Assembly: GCF_016919065.1 (NCBI RefSeq)
Contig: NZ_JAFFQA010000022.1
Location: forward strand, 1 to 64,000
Source of the DNA: Desulfobulbus rhabdoformis
GTDB taxonomy: Bacteria > Desulfobacterota > Desulfobulbia > Desulfobulbales > Desulfobulbaceae
Direction: 5' to 3'
Length of the DNA: 64,000 nucleotides
Below the pieces are notes generated by a model. The model did not search any database and was not told where the DNA came from. It saw only the letters and a list, made by a program, of their open reading frames with translations. Positions 52,836 through 61,034 of this stretch are shown piece by piece (within the stretch, counting starts at the first letter, position 1; every line of letters starts with the position of its first letter). Both the position numbers and the translations under genes were made by a program.

Positions 52836-53896
52836 TGTTGTTGGGCGTCGTTGATGCCGACTTCGGCAAAGGTTTTAATCTCTGCCAGGACCCGGGTGGC
52901 CGCGCCAATCAGGTGCATGGACACTGCGGCGCCGGTTCCCTCGCCCAGACGAAAATCAAGGTTGAGCAGAGGCTGCACGCCTAACCGCTCCAGCATACAG
53001 CGATGCCCGATTTCCACCGAGTTATGGCTGGCAATGAGGTAGTCCTTGGCCGTGGGAACCAATTCGCAGGCGATCAAGGCACCTGCGGTTGAGATCAGAC
53101 CATCGCAGACGACGGGAATCCCCCGTCCGGCTGCACCAATGACCAGGCCGGCCAGGCCGCCAATTTCAAACCCTCCCACCTTGGCCAAGACATCAAGGGG
53201 ATCCTCGGGGTTGGGTTTGTGCAGGGTCACCCCCTGCTCGATCACTCGAACCTTATTGGCCAGGGCTTCGTTATCGATGCCGGTCCCGCGACCGGTCACT
53301 GTTTCCACGGGCAGCCCGGAGAAGGCGGCGATAATAGCCGCTGAAGGCGTGGTATTGCCAATGCCCATATCACCGGTACCTAAGAGGTCGAGCCCCTCTT
53401 CGTCCGCCAGCTGATTGACAATCTCAATGCCTGCTTCAAGTGAAGATATCGCCTGTTCCCGACTCATGGCGGGTTCCTTGGTAAAGTTGGCCGTACCAGG
53501 GGCGATTTTTTTATGGAAAATGGGCAGATCCTGAGGGAAATCGTGTTTCACGCCCAAATCAGCCACCCGCACCGAGCCCCCGGCATTTTTGGCCAAAACA
53601 CTGACCGAGGCACCGCCCTGCACAAAGTTGTAGACCATCTGGGGAGTGACCTCCTGCGGAAAAAGGCTGACCCCTTCCTCGACCACTCCATGATCACCGG
53701 CGCAGGTAACGATTATTTTTTGGGAAAACCGTACATCCAGGGTGCCGGTAATGGCTGCCAGGCGAGCGGACAGCGGTTCGAGGATCCCCAGACTCCCCTG
53801 GGGTCTGGCCTGATCGGCCAGGCGTTGTAAGGCCTCCTGGTGAACGGCTTGATTGGGTTTTTGAATAGCGGCAATGGTTTTATCGAGTAGGCGCAT
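52832..53896 (-). CDS. cobT: Nicotinate-nucleotide:dimethylbenzimidazole phosphoribosyltransferase CobT
   Basis: A 354-residue enzyme that activates the lower-ligand base of cobamides with ribose phosphate from nicotinate mononucleotide. Signatures: VTCAGDHGVVEEGVSLFPQE, FVQGGASVSVLAK, GDMGIGNTTPSAAI, and EGTGAAVS near the end with the catalytic Glu. The ATG at 53894-53896 follows GGAGAG; the longer frame overlaps bzaF and is not used. It lies between bzaF and the methyltransferase. Confidence 0.94.
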   Translation of the reverse strand: MRLLDKTIAAIQKPNQAVHQEALQRLADQARPQGSLGILEPLSARLAAITGTLDVRFSQKIIVTCAGDHGVVEEGVSLFPQEVTPQMVYNFVQGGASVSVLAKNAGGSVRVADLGVKHDFPQDLPIFHKKIAPGTANFTKEPAMSREQAISSLEAGIEIVNQLADEEGLDLLGTGDMGIGNTTPSAAIIAAFSGLPVETVTGRGTGIDNEALANKVRVIEQGVTLHKPNPEDPLDVLAKVGGFEIGGLAGLVIGAAGRGIPVVCDGLISTAGALIACELVPTAKDYLIASHNSVEIGHRCMLERLGVQPLLNLDFRLGEGTGAAVSMHLIGAATRVLAEIKTFAEVGINDAQQQ

Positions 53897-53927
53897 TTTG
53901 CTCTCCATTAATTCGTCAGTAAAAAGA

Positions 53928-55250
53928 TTATTTGGATTGGCGAGAGCGCTTATCGCCGCTGATATCCTGGGCAAAAACCTCCATCCCCTTTTTCATGGCG
54001 CAGAAGTCGCCACACATGGTGCAGGTGTCATCGGCCTCGGGAGCACGTTCCTGGCGAATTTGTTTGGCCAGTTCTGGAAAGAGCAGGTGTTGTTCCAAAT
54101 CCTTCCAGCGCATGTCGCGTCGGGCCATGGCCGCCTCCTTCTCCCGATCGCGACGATCTGGATACTTGGCCACATCACCGATGCGGACCGCCAGTCGTGT
54201 GGCGCGAACGCCTTCACGCACATCGTTTTCATTGGGCAGCGCAAGGTGTTCGGCCGGTGTTATATAGCAGACCAGGTCCGCCCCATGACGGGCCGAATTG
54301 GCCGCACCAATGGCGGAGGTGATGTGGTCGTAGCCCGCACCGGTATCCAGGGGCAGGGGACCAAGGACGTAGTACGGGGCATTGCCGCTCATCCGTTTTT
54401 CCAGCTGAATGTTGGCTGCGATCTCGTCCAGCGGGACATGCCCCGGTCCTTCCACCATCATCTGGCAGCCCATATCGCGGCCCAGTTCGGCAAGCTCACA
54501 GTTGATGATCATCTCCGCCATCTGAGCACGATCGTGGCTGTCATGGATGGCACCCGCACGGATGCCGTTGCCGAGCGAGAGGATGGCATCGTATTTTTTC
54601 ATGAGCGCACAGACGCGGTCAAACTGCTCATAGAGGGGGTTCTCCTTGCCGGTGGCATCCATCCAGGCAACCATAAAAGTGCCGCCTTTGGAGGCCAGAC
54701 CACCGTAACGGAAGCCCTGCTTGCGCAACCGCTCAATGGTGTAGCGGTTAATGCCACAGTGAATGGCCATAAAACTTAAGCCATCGGCAAGCTGGCGTTC
54801 GATCAATTCAAAGAGGAATTCCGGGTCGAGTTTGGCGGGATTTTTGTATCGGCGAGCGGTCTCTTTAAAGGCCTGATAGAGGGGAACATTGCCTACAGGG
54901 AGGGCTGTGTTGGCCAGGACCTCGCGACGAATTTTGTCCAGGTCGCCGCCAACAGAGAGCTCCATCAGGGTGTCGGCTCCCTCTTCTTCGGCGATCTGTG
55001 CTTTGCGTATTTCGGAGTGCAGGTCGCAGATATCCGAGGAGGTGCCGATGGATGCATTGACCTTGGTGCGCAGGTCCCCACCGATGCCGACGACCTTTTG
55101 CTGCGGTCGGTCGGGATGATTGGCAATGACGATCTCGCCCAGGGCAACCTTCTCGCGGATATATTCCGGAGGCAGTCCCTCTGTCTGGGCTACGGCTTCC
55201 ATTTGTGGGGTCAGGGTGAGAGCACGGGCGTGCTCGATCTGGGTTTTCAT
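53928..55250 (-). CDS. bzaF: 5-Hydroxybenzimidazole synthase BzaF (ThiC paralogue)
   Basis: A 440-residue radical-SAM enzyme of the ThiC superfamily. Both ThiC and BzaF act on aminoimidazole ribotide; BzaF yields 5-hydroxybenzimidazole, an anaerobic lower ligand of cobamides. The C-terminal cluster motif here is CTMCGDFCAMK (CX2CX3C), whereas ThiC proteins carry CX2CX4C. Together with cobT directly downstream and a cobalamin (not thiamine) riboswitch upstream, this points to BzaF. The ATG at 55248-55250 has GGAGG ahead. Thiamine ThiC cannot be wholly excluded from sequence alone. Confidence 0.85.
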   Translation of the reverse strand: MKTQIEHARALTLTPQMEAVAQTEGLPPEYIREKVALGEIVIANHPDRPQQKVVGIGGDLRTKVNASIGTSSDICDLHSEIRKAQIAEEEGADTLMELSVGGDLDKIRREVLANTALPVGNVPLYQAFKETARRYKNPAKLDPEFLFELIERQLADGLSFMAIHCGINRYTIERLRKQGFRYGGLASKGGTFMVAWMDATGKENPLYEQFDRVCALMKKYDAILSLGNGIRAGAIHDSHDRAQMAEMIINCELAELGRDMGCQMMVEGPGHVPLDEIAANIQLEKRMSGNAPYYVLGPLPLDTGAGYDHITSAIGAANSARHGADLVCYITPAEHLALPNENDVREGVRATRLAVRIGDVAKYPDRRDREKEAAMARRDMRWKDLEQHLLFPELAKQIRQERAPEADDTCTMCGDFCAMKKGMEVFAQDISGDKRSRQSK

Positions 55251-55292
55251 GTATCCTCCGTACGTTGCGACAGTCCGAGTGCGGCAAAAGAA

Positions 55293-55331
55293 AAAGGGTT
55301 TCAAAAGGAAAAAAACCTTTTGAAACCCTTT
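55293..55331 (-). terminator. Intrinsic terminator downstream of the cobalamin riboswitch
   Basis: AAAGGGTTTCAAAAGG and its exact complement make a 16-base stem with a loop of seven A (T on the minus strand), followed on the minus strand by TTCTTTTGCC. It lies between the riboswitch and bzaF, as expected for transcription control. Confidence 0.85.
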
Positions 55332-55354
55332 GCCATCGCGTTCCCAAGAAGAAT

Positions 55355-55530
55355 CTGTCTATACGTCTTCTGACTTCCGGTGACTGCTGAATCGCGCCTT
55401 CCCGCCCCCAGAGGGGCAGTGGCTTTCTTCATCCGCTGGGGTGAAGAAGGCGATCCGTACAACCGGTTACAGCGGCGGGACCGTCACGGAATTACACCGT
55501 GTTCCGTTTATAGAACTGTCTTTATGTTGT
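55355..55530 (-). ncRNA. Cobalamin (B12) riboswitch
   Basis: Read on the minus strand: GGAACACGGTGTAATTCCGT, then ACGGTCCCGCCGCTGTAA, which is the conserved core with a B12 box (GCCGCTGT for GCCACTGT), then further stems ending in GCCACTGCCCCTCTGGGGGC and AAGTCAGAAGAC, the conserved 3' segment. The full core order is present. Binding of coenzyme B12 should favour the terminator at 55293-55331 and shut off bzaF-cobT-methyltransferase. Confidence 0.9.
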
Positions 55531-55714
55531 GTGTGTTTGTCTTGCTCTATGAGCTGATGCGCCACCCTACCATCAGGCAGTCGAACTGGCAATCCCTAAA
55601 AGGAGTGAAAAAGGCCTCACCCTCTTTGCCAGTCACTGGTTCGAGCATGAACGTGAGGGAGTGTTGAGAGCAGGTCATGTGGCGGGATAGCACAAACAAC
55701 AAAAGGACGCACCG

Positions 55715-55740
55715 CTGAATGCTCACGGATTTCGGGTATT
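55715..55740. repeat. Family 1 element, partial reverse copy
   Basis: GCTGAATGCTCACGGATTTC is the complement of the family 1 5' end; a weak match continues leftward to about 55676 and then stops. Confidence 0.6.
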
Positions 55741-55876
55741 GTTCCCAAAAAATGCAATCACGGGTATCATACCCGTGATTGCAAGTGGCAAGCAGCACCT
55801 ACTGCTCAAGGAAAGAGACGCAGGTCAGGCGCGGTCTGCCAGACAAGGGGCGCGTCACCCTGTCCGGCAAATTGTT

Positions 55877-56203
55877 TTAATGACGGTTGTGGTGGCGTCT
55901 GTCATCATGCCAGCGATGGCTGGGGCGATGCCTGTCATTGTACCGATACCAACGCTCCGGGGGCGCATAGCGATGGTGACGCACCTTGTGATAGATCCGA
56001 TGAGGCCGGTGTGAGACGTAGTGTCGTTTATGAACAACCGGTACCGGGTAGACGTATCGTGGTCCGTGATCAAAGGCTGCAATAACCGGCCCTAGATCTA
56101 CGCCCACATAGATCCGGCTTTCAGCCTGCGCTGTTGATGGTTTGGATACAAGTGTTACGACACTCAGAATGGCAAGGGCGGAAAACAAAGCAATGCGTTT
56201 CAT
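55877..56203 (-). CDS. Secreted histidine-rich small protein
   Basis: A 108-residue protein with a signal peptide (residues 1-27, cut near TAQAES). The mature part ends in a His/Arg/Tyr-rich region (HKRHYVSHRPHRIYHKVRHH, HRWHDDRRHHNRH), so it may bind Ni, Cu or Zn outside the membrane. The ATG at 56201-56203 has AAGGAGGT ahead; the longer frame is rejected. No family name recognised. Confidence 0.72.
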   Translation of the reverse strand: MKRIALFSALAILSVVTLVSKPSTAQAESRIYVGVDLGPVIAAFDHGPRYVYPVPVVHKRHYVSHRPHRIYHKVRHHRYAPPERWYRYNDRHRPSHRWHDDRRHHNRH

Positions 56204-56656
56204 GAATACCTCCTTGGAAGGAGTGAGCTGAATCGTCCTCTCTTCCTGGTTACGTTCACCCTCTTGATAATGACTGAGGATGTCTGGATTGCATTTCCTC
56301 TTCTGTGCTTGTCGTGGCAGAGAAGAAGGTTTTCTTTGCTGTGTCTCCACCCTAAGCGGTTTCTCGGCGGTTTGTCAGTGGACATAGGGCTGTTTTTCCA
56401 GGATACGAGGCGATGTCGGGGCGATGTCGGGTTGGGGAACTCCTTGAGAATATGCAAAAAAACTCATATTACCTTGAAGTCGTCTGGTGGGGCAGGTAGG
56501 ATGGCGACTCGGTATTCATGTCGCCTGATGTGGGAATGAAAGGCGATTTTCTAGGCTTTGTGAGCTTAAAAATTTTTGTCTTATTATTAGGACACCTTGT
56601 TCAGTGACTACCTGCCGTCACGGATTCAGGTTCAATAAAGCGACTAAGGGGAAAAT
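56204..56656. other. Non-coding region with a family 1 end
   Basis: No gene supported; short frames lack ribosome sites. A family 1 end (GCCGTCACGGATTCAGG) lies at 56614-56630, just before the ribosome site of the next gene. Confidence 0.4.
56614..56630. repeat. Family 1 repeat end, solitary
   Basis: GCCGTCACGGATTCAGG equals the right-hand end of family 1. With the reverse partial copy at 55715 it could mark the edges of one degraded or rearranged insertion. Confidence 0.6.
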
Positions 56657-57163
56657 ATGGCTGCACGCGAGGTAGATCAGTTTATTTATATAGTTGGGGA
56701 ACATCAAAACGGAATGATTCCGGAGAGTCAGGAGGTTCTTGCCTTTACCAGGGAAAACATGGGCCAGGTGCAAACCGAGGAACTTTCTCTGGTCATCAGT
56801 AATGTCTTTGGCAAAGGGCAGTTCTTTCCAGGGCCGAATGAAGCGTTGACTTCAGTTATTCATGAGTTTGTTCGTCGTTCTGATCGGTTTCGCCTTTCCA
56901 AGGCTCGGAAAAAACATCACTGTACCTTGGTGACCGCTTTTAAGCGGTTTGATGGTGAGGTATCTGTCAAAGTGGCCACGGTCATGGTCGCCCAGGCGGG
57001 TCAGTTGAACCTGGAAGAACCGGATTCCTTTCATCAACTCCTGGTCGAGACGATCCCCCAAATTCAAGAGGTTTTCCTCGAAGAGCCGTATGCCAAAGAT
57101 TCCAAGGTGGTTGAACTCTTGAAGGAGACCACGCTCCACCATATCAATCAGAGGCTGCAGTAG
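56657..57163 (+). CDS. Conserved-looking protein of unknown function
   Basis: A 168-residue soluble protein, no signal peptide or membrane span, start with a GGGGAA site. The first 50 residues mention a QFIYIVGEHQNGMIPESQEV beginning, and the C-terminus is helical with acidic residues. No domain recognised. It stands alone upstream of a family 2 element and ftsH. Confidence 0.55.
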   Translation: MAAREVDQFIYIVGEHQNGMIPESQEVLAFTRENMGQVQTEELSLVISNVFGKGQFFPGPNEALTSVIHEFVRRSDRFRLSKARKKHHCTLVTAFKRFDGEVSVKVATVMVAQAGQLNLEEPDSFHQLLVETIPQIQEVFLEEPYAKDSKVVELLKETTLHHINQRLQ

Positions 57164-57270
57164 GACGGGACAGGAGGGGACAGATCGTTTTGTCCCTTAG
57201 GGACAATGTTCTAGGTGGTTGAGATGTAATGTTTTTTTTATGGAAAATTACCCTGGGGATGCATAGTGTA

Positions 57271-57448
57271 AGGGTGTCTTGAATAATTAGATTTTTCAAT
57301 CAAGGTCAAGGATTGCTGACAATTTTACCGCAGGCATATAGCTGATATCGGAGTCTTCGCTTACCTCCGAGGATAAAATTTTGAGCATGACGAGGTAAGC
57401 GCCAGACTCCGCGGGATTGGCAGAAAAAGCAATTATTCAAGATTCCCT
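57271..57448 (+). repeat. Family 2 interspersed element, longest copy
   Basis: Ends AGGGTGTCTTGAATAATT and AATTATTCAAGATTCCCT as in the 49588 copy. It has an extra internal hairpin (GGAGTCTTCGCTTACCTC near 57350 with GAGGTAAGCGCCAGACTCC near 57389) absent from the 49588 copy. It is flanked by TA on both sides, possibly a target duplication. It lies 38 bases before ftsH. Confidence 0.88.
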
Positions 57449-57485
57449 TAAGTTGTATCTGTGAGCTACCAGCAAGGAAAAAGTT

Positions 57486-59306
57486 ATGGACAAAACCCAG
57501 AAGTTTAACATGATTTTCGCCATTATCGCTGTTTTTGGCATCCTGTTCTTTCATGAGGTCTGGACAGAGCAACAAAAAGTTGAGGCAGTGCCCTACAGTG
57601 AGATGGAGGTTTTATTGCAGCAGGGTAAGGTCAAAGAGTTGACCATTCGTGAACAGTACATCGTGGGGGAACTGAAAGAGGCCGATGAGAACGGGAAAAC
57701 CTATATCATTGCCAATCGGGTTGATCCAAAGCTTGCCGAGCAACTCTCCCAGTACAAGGTGCCCTTTACCCAGGTGCATGAGAGTAAATTCCTGGCGACG
57801 CTGCTTTCCTGGATTGTTCCCGCCCTTATATTTTTTGGTATCTGGTTTCTCCTTATTCGGAAATTAATGGAGCGCCAGGGGGGAATGGGGGGCGGCTTCA
57901 TGAATATAGGAAAATCCAAGGCCAAGATTTATGTTGAACAGCAGACGGGTGTCTCCTTTGAAGATGTGGCTGGTGTAGAAGAGAGTAAGGCAGAACTTCA
58001 AGAAATTGTTGAGTTTTTGAAAGCTCCGGATGATTACGGTAAGCTGGGGGCACGCATGCCCAAAGGGATTCTGCTCGTCGGCCCCCCAGGTACGGGTAAA
58101 ACGTTACTCTCGCGGGCGGTTGCCGGTGAGGCCGCAGTTCCCTTCTTTTCCATCTCTGGTTCTGAATTTGTTGAGATGTTTGTGGGCGTCGGTGCTGCCC
58201 GAGTTCGCGATCTTTTCGAACAGGCGAGAAAATCTGCACCAGCGATAATATTTATCGACGAGCTTGATGCCTTGGGCCGCGCCCGTTCAGCAGCGGGACT
58301 GGGGGGCAATGACGAGCGTGAACAGACCCTGAATCAGCTTTTGGTTGAACTGGATGGCTTTGATCCCAGTACAGGCTTGGTCCTTCTGGCGGCCACCAAC
58401 AGACCAGAGGTCCTAGACCCCGCTCTTCTGCGAGCCGGTCGCTTTGATCGTCAGGTTCTGGTGGATCGCCCGGACAAAAAAGGACGTATCGAGATTCTCA
58501 ATGTCCACATGAAAAAAGTACAGGTGGGGGAGGATGTGGATGCCTCCCAGGTGGCAGATTTCACCACCGGTTTTTCCGGGGCTGACCTGGCCAACCTGGT
58601 GAATGAGGCTGCCCTGCTTGCCACCCGCCGTAAGGCGGAAAAGGTGAGCATGGAGGACTTCACCCAGGCGATAGAGCGTATTGTTGCGGGCCTGGAGAAG
58701 AAAAATCGGTTACTCAATCCACGAGAACGGGAGATTGTGGCCTATCATGAGGTGGGACATGCTTTGGCAGCCCTGGCGCTGCCGGGCAGTGATCCGGTGT
58801 ATAAAATCTCTATTATTCCCAGGGGAATCGGGGCGCTTGGCTATACCCTGCAGCGCCCAACCGAGGATCGCTTTCTCATGACCAAGGAAGAGCTGGAAAA
58901 TAAAATTGCCGTACTTCTGGGAGGACGCGCAGCGGAGAAACTCTTTTTTAACCATCTCTCCACAGGGGCCTCCGATGATATCGCCCGGGCAACGGATATT
59001 GCTCGGAATATGGTCACCCGCTATGGCATGGATCCGGATATCGGTTTTGTGGTCTACGAGGAAAACCAGCAGAGTTTTCTCAACCAGCAGCATGGACATG
59101 GCGTAAGCGGCTGCCAGATAAGCGATTCAACCGCCCATCAGATCGATGCCTCAGTGCGAAAAATCATCGACGATACCTTCGTGCGGACCTATGAGATCCT
59201 GGAAGCCAATAAAGAGATTCTTGATCGTTGTGCCAAGGTTCTTCTGGATAAGGAAACCCTGCTTGAGGAGGAACTGGCCGAGTTGAGTAAAGGACTGCAG
59301 AGCTAA
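57486..59306 (+). CDS. ftsH: ATP-dependent zinc metalloprotease FtsH
   Basis: A 606-residue membrane-bound AAA+ protease that degrades misfolded and short-lived membrane and regulatory proteins. Two membrane spans flank a small periplasmic domain (residues 10-26 and 103-122). The AAA module has Walker A GPPGTGKT, Walker [12 protein letters not shown] and the arginine-finger region [17 protein letters not shown]; the protease site is HEVGH. The length is normal. The family 2 element directly upstream may hold or alter its promoter. Confidence 0.96.
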   Translation: MDKTQKFNMIFAIIAVFGILFFHEVWTEQQKVEAVPYSEMEVLLQQGKVKELTIREQYIVGELKEADENGKTYIIANRVDPKLAEQLSQYKVPFTQVHESKFLATLLSWIVPALIFFGIWFLLIRKLMERQGGMGGGFMNIGKSKAKIYVEQQTGVSFEDVAGVEESKAELQEIVEFLKAPDDYGKLGARMPKGILLVGPPGTGKTLLSRAVAGEAAVPFFSISGSEFVEMFVGVGAARVRDLFEQARKSAPAIIFIDELDALGRARSAAGLGGNDEREQTLNQLLVELDGFDPSTGLVLLAATNRPEVLDPALLRAGRFDRQVLVDRPDKKGRIEILNVHMKKVQVGEDVDASQVADFTTGFSGADLANLVNEAALLATRRKAEKVSMEDFTQAIERIVAGLEKKNRLLNPREREIVAYHEVGHALAALALPGSDPVYKISIIPRGIGALGYTLQRPTEDRFLMTKEELENKIAVLLGGRAAEKLFFNHLSTGASDDIARATDIARNMVTRYGMDPDIGFVVYEENQQSFLNQQHGHGVSGCQISDSTAHQIDASVRKIIDDTFVRTYEILEANKEILDRCAKVLLDKETLLEEELAELSKGLQS

Positions 59307-59339
59307 AAAAATCACGCAGGATTATTGGTTGATATCACG

Positions 59340-59416
59340 TTGGGGTTCCTTCGTCACCACCAACCTACAGCCCTTCCCGGAAGGAGAGTAGGTTGGTGGT
59401 GACGAAGGAACCCCAA
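59340..59416. repeat. 29-base perfect inverted repeat downstream of ftsH
   Basis: Arms 59340-59368 (TTGGGGTTCCTTCGTCACCA and on) and 59388-59416 are exact complements with a 19-base loop that itself can pair (CCTTCC with GGAAGG). No T-run follows on the plus strand. The arms are longer than a usual terminator, so it may be a small mobile palindrome or a strong 3' mRNA hairpin. Confidence 0.85.
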
Positions 59417-59438
59417 AATGAAGAGGCTTACAAATTTT

Positions 59439-59470
59439 AGGGTGTCTTGAATAATATCGGGACAGACACC
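59439..59470. repeat. Family 2 end, truncated
   Basis: AGGGTGTCTTGAATAAT is the exact left end of family 2; it then switches to CGGGACAGACACC, a motif often seen at ends of REP-like elements. Confidence 0.65.
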
Positions 59471-59472
59471 AG

Positions 59473-59856
59473 TCAATTTCCTACCTGCAAGTGCACCCGT
59501 GATCCGGTGGCCGGATCACGATAGTTCAAGAATCCTTGAAGCTGGCCTGGGCGTACCGGTTTTGCAAATTGCATGTGGATGGATAAGGCACCAGGTCGGG
59601 GGCGTTTAAAGAGCCATTTGAGTGTGGAGCCGGAGAGCTTGCCGCCAACAGGTGCAGGCCGGGCCGAAACCAACCGTTGTCCTCCTTGTACCTTTTGCGT
59701 AAAGATGAGGGCTGTTGGTGCAGGCCGGGGGACAGAAACCTGCAGGGTGACAGCATTTCCCGAACCGTGGACATATTGGCTGTGAACCTTGGGGCTGGCT
59801 TGGCCGGGCGTCACGAAGAAAAACAAGGCAAACAAAATGATCATTAAGCGGGCCAT
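59473..59856 (-). CDS. Small secreted protein of unknown function
   Basis: A 127-residue exported protein with a signal peptide (MARLMIILFALFFFVTPGQA). The mature part is basic and beta-rich with proline-containing repeats (VSVPRPAPTALIFTQKVQGG). It starts three bases after the stop of the HTH regulator gene, so both are in one operon. It may be the output or partner of that regulator outside the membrane. Confidence 0.65.
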   Translation of the reverse strand: MARLMIILFALFFFVTPGQASPKVHSQYVHGSGNAVTLQVSVPRPAPTALIFTQKVQGGQRLVSARPAPVGGKLSGSTLKWLFKRPRPGALSIHMQFAKPVRPGQLQGFLNYRDPATGSRVHLQVGN

Positions 59857-59859
59857 GGG

Positions 59860-60789
59860 TTACTCCTTTTTCTGGGACGGAACAGGATCAAAAGTTTGGC
59901 TGCCTGTATTCCAGGTGTAGCTCCCTGCGAGCCAAAGTTGTTCAAGCGCCGTAAAGTCGATCGATGGGCCGCGTCTAGGGGAAAAGGTCTCGTAGGCGAT
60001 AAGAATTTCATCATCACTGATGGAGTAATCCCGGTTGGTATCTGCCCAATGATAGAGACTTATTTGAATGGAAGTCGCGCCCTGTATGGGATCTCCAAGG
60101 CGTTGCTCTTTGCTGGACATGACGTTTCCAGAAAAGGTAAGCAGCTGCCCGGGTGATACTTTTTTCCCTGGGGTCACCACGTAGAGGAAGCGTGCTTTTC
60201 CCCGTCTCAGGCGGCCAATCCAGCGCGGACTCTGGCCAAAGGATTTATGCGTACCATCGGCTAAAATACTGTGGGTTTCGGCCTGCCCCTGAATATCCTC
60301 CCGGATCAACATGCTTTTTTTAAACTGAATCGGTCCAATTAGTTCCACAATGACCGGAAAGCTGAGGTTGGGTGCTGTTTGCGCAGGCATAATACGACGA
60401 GCCGTCAGCGTAGGTTGCTGCAACCAGAAAAAGAGGATGCCCCCGCAGGCGAGACAGAGAAGAAGAACACCGCTGATCCAACGTTTTCGAAGTGTTAGCC
60501 AGAGGGAAGGTGGAAGAGTTTGATCATCGACCTCTTGTTCATGATTATCCGGTGTTCCAGCCCCCTCATCCGGTACGCCCAACAACTCTTCAAGGGGGAA
60601 CTCCAGCGCTTCTGCCAGTTTTTTTGCATTTTCCAGCTTGATGGAGGGATACCGCCGATTCTCCCAGCGGGAGATGGTATCTGTGGTGACCTCCACCACC
60701 GTGGCCAGGTAGAGCTGGGTGAGCCCGCGCTCCTCACGTACCTGACGAATCTTTTCACCGTTTATATCAACACTGCCGCTGTTGTTCAT
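59860..60789 (-). CDS. Membrane-anchored HTH (XRE) regulator with EF-hand-like loop
   Basis: A 309-residue protein. Residues 9-70 are an XRE-type helix-turn-helix (VREERGLTQLYLATVVEVTT, ISRWENRRYPS). One membrane span follows (residues 109-127, GVLLLCLACGGILFFWL), leaving a 180-residue C-terminal part outside. Near residue 252 it has a canonical calcium-binding loop DTNRDYSISDDE (positions 1, 3, 5, 7, 9 and 12 all fit). It may be a one-component transmembrane regulator sensing an extracytoplasmic signal, possibly calcium. The small secreted protein follows. Confidence 0.78.
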   Translation of the reverse strand: MNNSGSVDINGEKIRQVREERGLTQLYLATVVEVTTDTISRWENRRYPSIKLENAKKLAEALEFPLEELLGVPDEGAGTPDNHEQEVDDQTLPPSLWLTLRKRWISGVLLLCLACGGILFFWLQQPTLTARRIMPAQTAPNLSFPVIVELIGPIQFKKSMLIREDIQGQAETHSILADGTHKSFGQSPRWIGRLRRGKARFLYVVTPGKKVSPGQLLTFSGNVMSSKEQRLGDPIQGATSIQISLYHWADTNRDYSISDDEILIAYETFSPRRGPSIDFTALEQLWLAGSYTWNTGSQTFDPVPSQKKE

Positions 60790-60970
60790 TTGCGCCTGCC
60801 TGGATCATGGGAGCTGCTCACCCTTTTTTTCGTCTGTCTTTGCGTACTATAACATAGGCAATGACTTGAGCAAGATTTGTGGGAGCTCCACCGGAATATC
60901 CCATGTTGGGGCGCTCCATTGTATGCATGTTTTATCCCCATTGACGCTCATCTGAGGTGCTGCTGGTGAG

Positions 60971-61009
60971 CAAATAAAAAAGGGGAACCTCACAAAGAGG
61001 CTCCCCTGG
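60971..61009 (-). terminator. Intrinsic terminator after glnA
   Basis: On the minus strand AGGGGAGCCTC pairs with GAGGTTCCCCT (one mismatch), followed by TTTTTTA. It lies 26 bases beyond the glnA stop. Confidence 0.85.
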
Positions 61010-61034
61010 ACACTGTATAGGATTCAGGCCGTAA

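Noticed and set aside
53928..55250. Call as thiamine ThiC
   Set aside because: The cluster motif spacing (CX2CX3C), the cobalamin riboswitch, and the cobT and methyltransferase neighbours favour BzaF.
55380..55667. A 95-codon + strand frame
   Set aside because: It is the reverse strand of the cobalamin riboswitch.
57306..57575. An 89-codon minus-strand frame before ftsH
   Set aside because: It is made from the family 2 element and overlaps ftsH.
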